Part shown: one piece after another, positions 36,928 through 47,771 of the stretch
Numbering within the stretch: the first letter of the stretch is position 1
Layout: each line of letters opens with the position of its first letter
Source: Loxodes magnus
Lineage: Eukaryota; Ciliophora; Karyorelictea; Loxodida; Loxodidae
Assembly (NCBI GenBank): GCA_946699065.1
Contig: CAMPDV010000678.1
Span: forward strand, 1-64,000
Direction: 5' to 3'
Length of the DNA stretch: 64,000 bases
Notes under the pieces: generated by a model
Databases searched by the model: none
What the model was told of the DNA's origin: nothing
What the model saw: the letters and a program-made list of their open reading frames with translations, nothing else
Made by a program: the position numbers and the translations under genes

Positions 36928-38010
36928 ATGTGAAGGCTTTAATATTGCCCATAAGCCTTAAACTATTTTCTAGTCTTGGATTCTCTTTAAAATTAGAATT
37001 TCATAGTATCATAAACTAAACCTTACTAAAAGCCTGCTACATTATTAATTTTCTTATTCCAGTTTTATTTGGAATGGTTAAGATTAATTTGCTCTAGTTA
37101 AATGGCCTTAAAGTCTAGAATTTTATAATCCTCAATCACAAAACTAGTCAAAACAGTGATGAAATATTTTATTTTAGACTTATATAAAAAATTGATAATT
37201 GATAGATAATCTTAGAAATAGATACCTTTAATCTCCTAAATTCTTTCAGGATTAACTAGAATTAATAAATTAAGCACTTATTTGGCTACAAATGAAGACT
37301 CCTTTATATAGATTTAATAAACTCTAGTAGTGAAGCTCTAGCTTTTGATGTTTAAAGCTAGGATTTATATTCAACGTTAAGTATAGTAAGATGATGAAAA
37401 TTAATTAGATGTAAATATTAGTTTATCCATATTTTAGGGATTTTATAAAAGAGGAAAATCAGAGTTTGTATAGCTAATATTGGAAATTATTTAAGAAATT
37501 TAACTAGAGAATAATTTTCACGCTTAGTCAAATCGCAATTTCAATTTTAAGTAGTAGTAGATTTGCTTTTTAGTTTTATTTTAAGTAGAATTGAGGAATG
37601 GCATGCATTATTCAAATAAACTAATGAAGAAATTTTTATCTGCCTAGTTATTCTGCTACTCCAATAAGATAGTTAAAAATTAAAGATATGCCAGTGGAAG
37701 GATTGAAAATAGCAGTTAATTATAAGAATAACTCTGAAAGTGAAAAAGTATTTTATAGCTTAATTAATAAAATTTCCTCTATAAAGAATTCCAAAGAAGT
37801 TATAAAGACTATTTATTAATTTCCACTTTTAATTACCTAAAAGCTCAAAAAACTTCAAACTTAGTTTGTTTGAATTTTATAAATCCAAAATATTCTATTA
37901 AAGGAAAATTTTTATTCATATTAATTACAATTTAATTAATACTAGAATATTGCAAACATTTATATATTGTAAAGTATTAAAATTAGTAGATAAGATGCTA
38001 GTTAAAATCA
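36928..38010 (+). CDS. Hypothetical helical protein, probably decayed at its 3' end
   Basis: From ATG 36928 one frame is coherent for about 240 codons (QFYLEWLRLICSSQMALKS; LTRINKLSTYLATNEDSF; ISLSIFQGFYKRGKSEFV; QLILEIIQEIQLENNFHAQ; RNGMHYSNKLMKKFLSAQL). After about 37,660 sense passes to another frame (MPVEGLKIAVNYKNNSESE; KVFYSLINKISSIKNSKEV). All-helical, no motif recognised; the spacing suggests helical repeats. The start is the earliest ATG in the coherent frame. Confidence 0.5.
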
Positions 38011-38226
38011 TTTATTTCTATATGGATGGAATAGCAACATTAGAGATATTTATATTTAAAGTTTTAAAATCAAAGTAATTTGTTTATCTCAGCATTTTTT
38101 CTTTTTAAGCTAAAAATGTATGAATTTAGCATTTAGAAAATCTGATAAAAGGAAACCTAATTATCACTATATTTTATAATCTAGCTCTATTAAAGAAGTA
38201 TCTGTTATACAAATACCCTCTTGATC

Positions 38227-38291
38227 TTCGAACTTTGCCATTTTAAAATTATTTATCATTATATTTTGCAACTTTGATTTCAAAGTTCGAA
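38227..38291. repeat. 11-bp inverted repeat
   Basis: TTCGAACTTTG at 38227-38237 and its reverse complement CAAAGTTCGAA at 38281-38291, 43 bp apart. It could form a hairpin or be the scar of a small element. Confidence 0.5.
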
Positions 38292-38329
38292 TGGTAAGAA
38301 TTAATGATTAGACTTGCTTAAAAAAAAAA

Positions 38330-38510
38330 TAAATTCTGCTTTAAACTATGTAAAAAAATCTAACGTGAGATTGCAGCAATTTTATGAAAGAAGCGTTACT
38401 GATGTAAGAAAAAAGATAAAGAAAGAATAATAAATTATTTTAAAGTACCCCCAATCAATTTAACTCTCTAGTATTGTTTAGACACTTTTTAGAAAAATAA
38501 CTTAAAGTGA
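38330..38510 (+). pseudogene. Short coding-like fragment
   Basis: One frame reads NSALNYVKKSNVRLQQFYER then SVTDVRKKIKKEQQIILKYP, clearly protein-like in composition. No start, stop or domain recognised. Confidence 0.35.
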
Positions 38511-39838
38511 AAGTTAAAAGAAATAATTACATTAAAAATAATTATAATTTAAAATTTTGCAATCTAATATTTAAACAGTTCTTATAATTTATTATCTAAA
38601 ATTAGTTTAGTCAAAGTTCAAGCTCATAGGCAATCCAGGACATTTCATAAGAGAAGTTAATTAAATTTATCCTTAAAATTTTATAATTATTATCCTTTAT
38701 TTCAAAGTAAGAAGCAATATATTCAGCTTTTTCCTTAATCTGCTTTTAAAAGAGATATAAAATGAAGAATCATGTTTTTCTTTAAATGATAAAAATAAAA
38801 TTTGTAATTTAGCTCTAATTCAATCAAAGCATTCTAATACTACCATCTTCTACGTCACTTAAAAAAAGTAAAATCCATAGCTAAATACATCCTTTCATAC
38901 TTAAATGTTAATAAAGTTAGGTTGATTTGAAAGTAAAGAAGGAAAGTGAGATTTTAATGAAGTATAAGATGATTACATGATTGTATAGGTAAATAATGTA
39001 CTTGTATATATTGATACTTATAAGAAATCTAGCTTAAATAAATCTGATTTAAAAAGAGTTATATCTATTTGTAAGTTTAATAGACTACTATTTTAAAATG
39101 ATAATGAAATAGTTAAAGTTAATAAGTGCTATACTTTGTTAGTTATATAAATATCTTGAATTAAAGGGAAAATACTTAAGATGAGAGTATAATTAATAGT
39201 TGAAATAGAAAAATTTAAAGAGAATAATGCATAATATATACCTTAGTCTATTAAATATACATTAATCTAAGTTATTTTAAGAAATTTGAAAAGCGAAGAG
39301 ATTGAATGAGCGAAATATTATCTATCAATGATATAAAGTTAGATTGTAAACTTGATAAAGTAGATTTGGAAGCTATCTCGTAGATAATAAATGATTTAAA
39401 ATTTAGGTAGATACTTAATAAATGAAGCTTATGGACATATTAATTTGTATAGTTGTATTTATGAATATTTATAGCTTTTGAAGGTATTAAGAAAAAGTTG
39501 AGAAATAGGATTTTTGATTAATTGATAATGGAGTTTAAAAGTGATAAATGTAACTAAATAGAAAGGTACTATTAGTTGATTTTTGGGTTACTATTATTGA
39601 AGAAAAAAAATTTGAATTTGTAGGAGTTTGTTAATATTTGAATTAACTAAGTAGCTTTAAGAATTTTAATAATTTTAATAAAATGATTTAAGATGAAATT
39701 TAAGGTTATATATTGTACAAAAGCTAGGTATAAATAGGAAAGACAATTTAGTAGATTAATTTAAATTTTGATAAACCCTCTTGAAATATATCACCTATAC
39801 TGTTTCTTTGATATATCCTTTTTAATGATTAAATCATT
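38511..39838. other. Unassigned AT-rich stretch
   Basis: No recognisable gene, tRNA or repeat copy. Confidence 0.35.
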
Positions 39839-39839
39839 A

Positions 39840-40883
39840 AAATAACTGTTCGCCTTCCGGCTTTATTGAAGTTTTAAATGTATAAAATCTCCTTTCCTGC
39901 ATGTTCGTTCCTTGTGCTCTTTTTCTTGGATTTCTCTCTTTTTAATAGTCTGAATTAAGAATTTGTTTTTTTTCCAAATTTTCCCATTTCCCGATGGGAA
40001 GAATTCCGTCGCTCGCCATTTCAGTTGCTAATAGTTAATATTACTCCAAATATTCATTCTTATTCTTTTCTATTGGGGACATTTTCGCCATAGATGTCAA
40101 GTGCTGTTGCAAATGTAACATCTTTTCCTTGTTCTAGGTAATATTTTTTCTTGTTTCTCTATTTCCATTGGAATTCCTTAAGAAGGTTTCTACAGGTTTT
40201 CTTCTATTAATTTAAGTCTGGAATCTAATTTTACTCAGTTTTTCTCGTCTTACTCTTGCATTACTCAAATATCATTCTCTAAATTTTAAATTGACAAATA
40301 GACTCCGACTTTAGCTCTTCGATCTACCATATGGACTTCGTCATCATCTTCATGGTTTATCAGATCCTGACTTATTGTAAACAACTCTTCCTTCTGGGAG
40401 TTTAATTCCTCTTCGAGTTTTTTTATGATTCTAATAAGTAGATGAATCAGCTATTTCATCTATTCAGAGTTCATTTGTTCTATTTCAATGTTGTCTAAAT
40501 AAAAGGTAATAGGATCTATATTAAATTATCGTACTTTACCTTCTTCGTTTATTTTTTATTTCTTCGTTATTATTTTTATCGATTCAGTTGAGTGGTCTCT
40601 TTTTTCAGTTTTCAATGGAGGCGTTGAGAGCTGTGTCAACTTTTCTGTTCTGAATTTTTGTCTCAGTTCCTGCTTGTCCTTTGATGGAAGAAGTCCGTTT
40701 TATTTTAATTTGTAGGATTTAGGATTTAGTATTTTTTATTAGTTCTTCTAATTTATTTTGTTTTTCTAGTTATTTTTATTAAGAAGAGCGTTAAATTGAA
40801 GAAGATGTGGTGAGAATATTTGCTTCTGGTTTTCTCTCCTGTTCTGAGGAGGTGGTAAAAAAGACCTTCTTGAAGCCAGCCAT
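39840..40883 (-). mobile_element. ORF1-only zinc-knuckle retroelement (minus strand)
   Basis: ATG at 40883 gives the family N-terminus MAGFKKVFFTTSSEQERKP. A frame change near 40,530 leads into an acidic coiled coil and the zinc knuckle CYICNSTWHLWRKC (its first Trp is TGA), followed by a basic tail. A GCC/GGC mini-hairpin at 39852-39861 precedes an AT-rich tail. Flanks share AAAAAGGA on the minus strand within longer imperfect similarity, a likely degraded target-site duplication. Probably inactive because of the frame change. Confidence 0.8.
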
Positions 40884-41145
40884 TTTTTATTCCTTTTTGA
40901 GGATAATTAATTAATTAAGTAGTCATAATATTTATGAATATGAAAATTAATTCAAGATGTTATGACATCTCAGTCATCATTTTAATAGCTTGCTTTAGGA
41001 TTATTTTACTTTTAGGCTAATTTACTAAATTAAATCTTTTGATGCTTGTAAAAAAAGTCCACTATAGCAGATGTTATTCATTAAGCTTATCAAATTCTAA
41101 CTTAAATTTAATTGTAAAATTGGCAGCTAAAATTACATTTTTTAA
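40884..41145. other. Spacer between retroelement and receptor gene
   Basis: 262 bp with the receptor gene's presumed promoter. No motif stands out in the A+T-rich sequence. Confidence 0.4.
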
Positions 41146-44100
41146 ATGGAAATCTGGAAATTAATATTTTCCTTTGTTTCTATTTTACTTATGCAAGTCT
41201 AAGGAGCTCATTTTGTAAACATCTGCTTTATTAAATCCAAATAAACGCCTGAAAATCTTGATGAATATTTAGAAAGATAAGTCTTGAATAGTACTTATAG
41301 GAATCTATTTTATATACAGTCGATATATTTGTAAGATATAGTTTCTATTCAAAACCTTAAGACTGAGGTATAATAAAGGAAAATAAGCATAGTTGCTGAT
41401 ATTTCATTTAACTAACTTTTATCTTCCTTAATTCAGAAAACTTTAAGTAGAGAAAACTTGCTTTTGTTAATTCTTTGGAGATAGAAAGACTAAACTCAAG
41501 CTAAAATATTCCAGAATTCATTTTATATAGTACCTTCATATCAATCAGAAAGCGAAGCTTTCAAAACTTTTCTTCGCCACTGAGATTTCTGAAACGTGGG
41601 TGCGATTTACTAATAAGATTTAAGATTCTATTTCACTATTGAAAATTTAATAAAAGCTGATATAACGAAAGGAACAATTACCATTCCCTCTCCTATAATG
41701 TAGAAGCCAGATTTATGTTCTATAAGATATTAAGAGGAAGTTAGAAGTTACATATTCAAGACTTTAAAAAGCATAGGAATTCCCATTAACATTTTAAATA
41801 CCAACAACTGTTTAACTTAATTTATCCTTGCTGAAGCTTAGAAACTTAAACTAACTAAAGGATTTGCTTGAATTTTAGGATTAGAAACCTCTTCTTTTCT
41901 TCATTAATAGAGAAATGTGAATCTTAAATTTATGGAGAACGGATTGATAGCATTAACTCCATAAGAAGGAATCCCATAAAGTTTTGAACATTTTGAGTGG
42001 CTGTTTTTATCAAAGCTTCTAGAGCTTATAGACCAAAACTTAAAAAGCAGCGAAAGAATCTTAGAGTAATTTCTTAACTTTTCATCCTTTTTGTTCGAGA
42101 ATAATAATATAAAGTCTAAGTATCAAATAATCAACACATAAAACTTTAGCCTAGTGAAGGTAGCTACAATAATTTAGAGAACATATTGAGAAAATCATCC
42201 TATAATTTGACCTTCACCAAGTTAAAATCCTCCTTCCAACTAAATTAACATTGAAATTAGTTATGCAACGGGATTAGGAGGAGAAATAATTTAAGAAAGT
42301 GTTTCTACTTAACTAATAAACCATTTAAAATAAGTTCCTTGTGGAGTTAAATATGCGAATGAGCAAACAAATGTACTAGAAAATTATTAAATAGTAGCAA
42401 ATCCTTTTAGTTATGGTAGTACGTTTCCTAACACAACTTTAATTTCATCGGTTTTCATGCAAAAGAAAGCTGAAATAGGAATCATTCACATCATTTCATA
42501 AGCCAAATATTTTATCTATGCTACTTATCTAGTTAATAACCAATATCTTGGCTATAATCTTCCCTTTCTTTCTTCAGTTGCTATCAAGTAACTAGAAAAC
42601 ACTATAAGCTCTCCACTCTTTTTAGCCAATGCCTAGGATTAGTATTCTAGAACCATTGTAATAACCTAAATCATTTAGAGGAAAAAATGAAAACAAATAG
42701 GGCTTTATTATGAAGATAGTGATTCAAAAAATGAACAATAATACAATATAACGAAGGCCTGATGTGACAAAAATGGAGTAAAATTAGTGAATCAAATTAA
42801 TTTTTTCCCACTTTTCAACACAACTATTGAAAGTAGGAAAGAAATGGCAAAGAAAGTTGCTAGAGATTTTATGGAAAATGAGATTCGAGTTGTAATTTGT
42901 ATAGGAGGAGGGACATCTTTATCGATTGTGGGATAGTAATTGATTTATCTTAGCTTTCGGCCTGGTGATGTAAATTACATTCATATGATTCCCACTTCCC
43001 TAATTTTTGTTAAAGTTCCTAATGTTGATAATTTAGAGGATATAAAATATACTCTGCATGGCTCTTAATTTATAACTATTCCAAGATGAGTTGGAGAATT
43101 AGGGCAAGAAATGCTTGACTACGATAAAAAATGTAGACCTGAAGTTGATTAAGAATGCTATTTATTTGAGTAACCCCTTATAGTTGCCTATGGAATAAAA
43201 GAAATTCTTAGCTAAGGAGATGATTACACTAATCCATTTACTTTGATGAAAACTATAAGAAATGTATAGTTCATAAGTTGCTCTGGGAAAGTTAAGTTTT
43301 AAAAAAAGCTAAATTATAGAGATTTAAATAACTTTTAAATTGACTCTACTTTAAGTAGAAATCTAACTTTACCTTAAATTATCTCAGGAGAAGAGTTTTG
43401 CCTAACTTGCTCTATAATCTGAAAAATTAACGGTGATGGACTTATTTGAAATGATAATACATCACATACACCTTCAGATAGTTTCTAGTAATATAAAAAC
43501 TGTCCTTTTTCAGAGAGGAGAGTTCTTTAATACTAGAAAGGATAAAAAATTTTTATCTTGTATATATGTATCTTTGCCACAATGGTGTTCTTTATTACTC
43601 TTTGAGGAATGTGAATATGAAGAAAAAGAAAGTATGAATAAATCTAAGTAGCCTCAGAAGCCACTATGATGGATGAGTTATTCATATTCTTTTCGGCTTT
43701 TCAAATTTTACAATTTTTAGCTTTAGGACCTGACATAGATCATTTGTTAGGAGACTAAGTTCAAATCGTAAAGGATTATTTCATTTTTGATTTCTCCCAA
43801 ATTAACAAATATTCAAGTGCTTATTGAGTTATTTTGATTATTTCATTTTGTGTTTGTTTTTCTTGAAGTATATTTTTAATATCTTTCTTATGTGGTTTTG
43901 AGGTCTTTTGCAGACTAAATATACTTCGTAAACTGGGAAAAATCTCTATTATAGTACTTCCTTTAATAGGAAATTTACTTTTCGTTCCACTTACTATACT
44001 TCTAATGGATCCTTTGAAATGCCTTTATGGTAGAGACAAAGATTTTGATGATTTTATTGATAAAGATGAGAGTTTTACAGAGATGGACTGTACCCTAAAA

Positions 44101-45054
44101 TGCTGGTCACATAGGCACTGCATTTATTATGCACTAGCACTGATTAGCTAGTTTATTTTTATCCCATTTGGTATTTTATCCATGCCTCATTGATAGGATA
44201 TATTCCATGATTCCTTAAACATTAAATAAAAGCCTAACTGAATACTGTTTTAGAGTTTGACTTAGATAATACTGAGTTGTTGATGCAGTTGTATGAAGCA
44301 CTGGAAAAGAGAGTGATATGGACATTTATACATTCTAATAATGTGCATATTTACAATTCTTAATTTGATAATTAGACCTTGGAATGATAAGTTTCTTAAT
44401 TGGTGGAATGGAATAGGACTGAGCTTGGTAAGTTGGACTATGGTATGTGTACATATGGTAGAGATAGTAGAAGATTAAAAATTGAATATTATTTTGCTTA
44501 GTTTATTGGTGGCTGGAGATTTATTAATTCTAGTGCTAGGAAAGTTTATAGGAAAATATAAGTTTTAAGTTATGCTTAAATGGGATGCTCCCGATAAAAT
44601 TTTACTCTTTAGATTCGCTTATAAATGCGGAGTATAAGTTAAAATGCTAGAAAGTCATCTTTAGAAATAAAAATTAAGACTGCAATAGTAAAATTAATTT
44701 GCAAGCTATGAAAGTGTACCTCAAGATACCTCAGCTGATACTATCCCAAACCAAATATTTATTTATCGAAGTGGTTAAGATACTAATAAGCAAGAAGATC
44801 CAGTATTTGCATAAAAAGCAATACAAAATACAGAATCTCAAAATATATTCTAAAAGCTTCAATAAACGAAGTAAGCAATTTATTTAGATAAACTGTATAA
44901 TAAGAATAAGTAGAACAAAATCTTGAAACTTAGAATTCAGTAGTGGAGATCAGATATACGATAAAGGAAGAAGAAGAGTTAGTCATGCTATGAAACTTAA
45001 ACTTTTATGCTTAAAATTAAATAAAGTCTTTCATCTATTTTATTCTTTAGCTGA
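41146..45054 (+). CDS. Receptor-like protein: signal peptide, periplasmic-binding-like ectodomain, about 8 membrane helices
   Basis: One uninterrupted frame of 1302 codons from ATG 41146 to TGA 45052-45054, no introns. Residues 1-20 are a signal peptide (MEIWKLIFSFVSILLMQVQG). The ectodomain resembles the ANF-receptor/type-1 periplasmic-binding fold, for example GLYYEDSDSKNE near residue 535, AKKVARDFMENEIRVVICIG and IISGEEFCLTCSIW, all before residue 780. Hydrophobic segments lie near residues 800-823, 891-920, 935-957, 992-1013, 1035-1050, 1059-1076, 1088-1105 and 1114-1134. A Gln-rich cytoplasmic tail with AYKCGVQVKMLESHLQK follows. Class C GPCRs share this plan, but the helix region is not recognisably 7TM_3, so ligand and signalling partner are unknown. 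Two truncated paralogues lie at 5.9-6.9 and 30.3-32.1 kb. Confidence 0.85.
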
Positions 45055-45518
45055 TCAATTACCTTACCCATTTAAATTACTACCATTTTTTGCTTCTTAA
45101 CTTAAAGAAAGCACAGCTTTACTCACTAAATAGGTAATAAATACTTAATATTTATTTAACCTCAATTCCTACATTTTAAATACTGTAGTCACTATTTTAA
45201 TTTCTAAGAAAAATAAAGGAGTCTTTTATTACGGTTAGATATAAGTGACAAGCATAACTTATAATCTCAAGAGTAATTATAAATACTTAAGCCTTTTATT
45301 TAATGAAGGCATAACAGAAATATAAGTTTATCTTATTAGGTCTGTTCATTATTTATCTCTTTAATTTAGCATTTGAGTTTGTTTTTAGATAGTCTTATAT
45401 TGATTGCAAGTATTGTAGCATTGAAAAATAGTGATCCATGATAATCTTAATTAAAGAAATGATATATGATATATTATGAAATTTGCTTAGCTTATTTCAC
45501 TCATTCTTTTGAAATTTA
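45055..45518. other. Intergenic spacer
   Basis: AT-rich sequence between the receptor gene and the next retroelement; nothing recognised. Confidence 0.4.
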
Positions 45519-45533
45519 ACTAATGCTTATATC
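45519..45533 (+). repeat. Target-site duplication, left copy
   Basis: ACTAATGCTTATATC, matching 46427-46441 exactly (15 of 15). Confidence 0.92.
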
Positions 45534-46426
45534 ATATAAAAAAAAAAACATAAAAATGGAGTCTTAAAATCTTGTTCCCGGCTTTTTCTTGAGCAAAGAA
45601 GAGTAAAAAGCTCTAGAGAAAAAGCAGGCATAAAAAAAATATAAAGAGTCTTCTTCTCCTCACTTACAAAACTAATAAAGAACCTAATAACTATAATAAA
45701 CACCTCCTAAAGTAATAAAAAGAAAGGAATCTAATATAATAACAGGAAAAGAACTTCCATCAAAGATAATTAAAAAGGAAATCAATATTTAACAGTTTGT
45801 ATTTGAAATATCCAATCTCTAGGAAGAGATTAAAGTGCTTAAGTAGGAAAATTAAGAACTAAGAAACTTATTATCGCTTGGGTAAGATAACTTAGAGATT
45901 AGAATTATTAATTAAGAAAGGGAACTCCAAGCATATTGGAACATTTAAACTGAACATAGATAAGAAACAGCAAGGCTTGGAAATATCGTATAAAAACAAG
46001 AGTTGGAGTTTATTAAGCAAAAGAATATTAGCACAAACATAACTAATTAGATGGAGATAGAATAAAAAGAGGTTATAAATCGAAAACCAATCAGATAAGT
46101 AAGGAAGAAATGCTACTACTGTAAGAGTAAGTGACATCTGTATAAGAATTGCTAAAAATTTTAGAATTTCAAGAGAAAATTTTGGTGTAAAGAATAAGAA
46201 AAATACTAGAGGCTCTATTGTAACTAGCATGGAGATATTTACAGAAGAAAATGATGTGAAGTACCTTTTGAAATAATAAGAACAAGAAATTAAAGAAACT
46301 GAGAAGACCTTAGTGAAGATAATTTCATTAGAAAGTCAAGAATGATGAGAAGTGTTGCTGATAAAACAACTTATTTTAAACGGTGTCCAGATTGGCACTG
46401 TTGAACATTTTAATTTCGTTATTATT
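45534..46426 (+). mobile_element. Intact ORF1-only zinc-knuckle retroelement, 893 bp
   Basis: Bounded by exact 15-bp duplications. It begins with an A-rich leader, carries one intact ORF (45556-46404) and ends in a short TTATTA tail directly before the right duplication. The 3' terminus holds a small hairpin (46383-46398, GTG-CC paired with GG-CAC around a bulge). This is the youngest-looking copy here: uninterrupted frame and perfect duplication. It has no reverse transcriptase, so it would depend on a LINE elsewhere. Confidence 0.92.
45556..46404 (+). CDS. Coiled-coil zinc-knuckle (ORF1/Gag-like) protein
   Basis: 282 codons ending at TGA 46402-46404. In order: N-terminus with the family GFF motif (MESQNLVPGFFLSKEEQ), a Lys/Gln-rich linker, a coiled coil near residues 90-180, and the zinc knuckle CYYCKSKWHLYKNC near residues 195-208 (Cys-x2-Cys-x4-His-x4-Cys; its Trp is TGA). 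A second Cys/His-containing basic patch follows (LYCNQHGDIYRRKWCEVPF), then an aromatic-basic C-terminus. By analogy with LINE ORF1 and Gag proteins it should bind RNA and oligomerise. In-frame TGA codons at the knuckle and elsewhere would truncate it under any code using TGA only as stop. Confidence 0.88.
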
Positions 46427-46441
46427 ACTAATGCTTATATC
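46427..46441 (+). repeat. Target-site duplication, right copy
   Basis: ACTAATGCTTATATC, identical to 45519-45533. Confidence 0.92.
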
Positions 46442-46899
46442 CAGATTACATCAATAGATAAGCGCAACTTGACTTACTTCTACTTTTCTTTGCAGGTTGA
46501 ATCAGAGATGATTATATGGATATATTATTAAAGACAAAGAATGGTGTTAAGCTTAATCTTAAGCATTAAATAATGGGAGAGTGAGAAAAGTGATTTATTG
46601 ATTTAGAATAAGCATTTAGCTATTATAGCAATAATTAAAGCTATTACTAAATCATTCAGATATTAATTTAAACTAGATCAATCATTTTGTAGTGCTCTTT
46701 CTAACTTCAGCTTAGTTATTTTATATCTAAAGTTTATAGAAAGAATATATTAAAATAAGTTTATTATGCTTATAATGTGCTTTAGTTCCATTGAATCTTC
46801 TGTTATAGCTTATTATATTCAACTGTTTTTAATAGACTATTTATATATTTTTGCCTGTTATATTATCAAAGCAGGGTTTAGGCTAGTTATGCTTTGTTC

Positions 46900-47265
46900 T
46901 TTCATTTAAGGAATAATTTAAATCTTAAGACTTAAATTAAGTATTTGAAGCATCTTATAAATATCTTACCTTTAGATTTTCTCTAGTAAAATGAAATTCT
47001 TTCCTAAACTAATAAATAATTACCTATAAACAGCCAAAAGATAAATTTAGGATTCAAACTAATTTACTTTAATCTAGTTCTATACATAAAACACATAATC
47101 CACATACTAAAACCAATCACTTCTTTATGATTTCCATATCCTATGTAAAATCCTATCCAAATAAAAAAGCGTAAACCTAGTAAGAATTTTATTTCCTATT
47201 ATAGAAAATTTGATGCAGCAATCTTTAAATATTATAGAAAGAAACCTTTATACAATTAATAAAAG
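46900..47265 (-). pseudogene. Coding-like stretch, unidentified
   Basis: A minus-strand frame reads ILTRFTLFYLDRILHRIW then DWFQYVDYVFYVQNQIKVN and LLAVYRQLFISLGKNFILL: aromatic and helical, plausibly part of a gene. No ends or domain recognised. The rest of 46.4-47.7 kb shows nothing. Confidence 0.3.
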
Positions 47266-47687
47266 TTAGAGTATTGTAACTTAGCTTAAGAAATATTTAA
47301 TGCTTTAATAAGCTTAATAGTTTATTTAAATTCAAATCATAAGTAGAGTATAAGATCATTTGTCTTCATTCAATTTTAGATTAAAATCTAACTATTATAT
47401 TTAAATTATTCCTATTCATTCAAAACTGTTTAAGATCTTTTAAGTTAAAACTCAAATTTATTTATTAAATCAGAAGTTAAGATTGTTTAGTCATTATCTC
47501 TATATTTTTACTCAACCATCATTCTAAGTTTAACCAACTCTCTTTATTTAATCTTGGCTTATCATTTTACAAGTCACATTTATTTCTAAAAATTTAGTTT
47601 ATTCAAAATAAAGAAAGGCAAAGCTTATAAGTGATTGATTTTACTTATAGCTATTAAAGTTAGATTATAAAGAAATTTTAAAATCAA

Positions 47688-47771
47688 TGGCAGCTGTAGG
47701 ATTCCAACCCACGCGCACTAGTGTACAAATGATCTTAAGTCTGTCTCCTTAACCGACTCGGACAAACTGCC
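47688..47771 (-). tRNA. tRNA-Leu (UAA), degenerate, possible pseudogene
   Basis: 84 nt with a long variable arm. The acceptor GGCAGTT pairs with AGCTGCC (one G-U), the D region GTCCGAGTCGGTTAAGG is typical of Leu, and the anticodon loop CTTAAGA gives UAA. The overall spacing matches a eukaryotic tRNA-Leu. However, the anticodon stem ACAGA/TCATT has two mismatches, and the T loop is TTGGAAT instead of TTCGAAT, losing the nearly invariant C56. A pseudogene or a fast-diverging copy. Confidence 0.75.

Noticed and set aside
43433-43651. A 72-codon ORF in standard code inside the receptor gene
   Set aside because: It is out of frame with the 1302-codon gene that covers it.
45892-46230. A 112-codon hydrophobic minus-strand ORF
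   Set aside because: It is the exact antisense of the zinc-knuckle ORF at 45556-46404, which has a domain, a family and target-site duplications.
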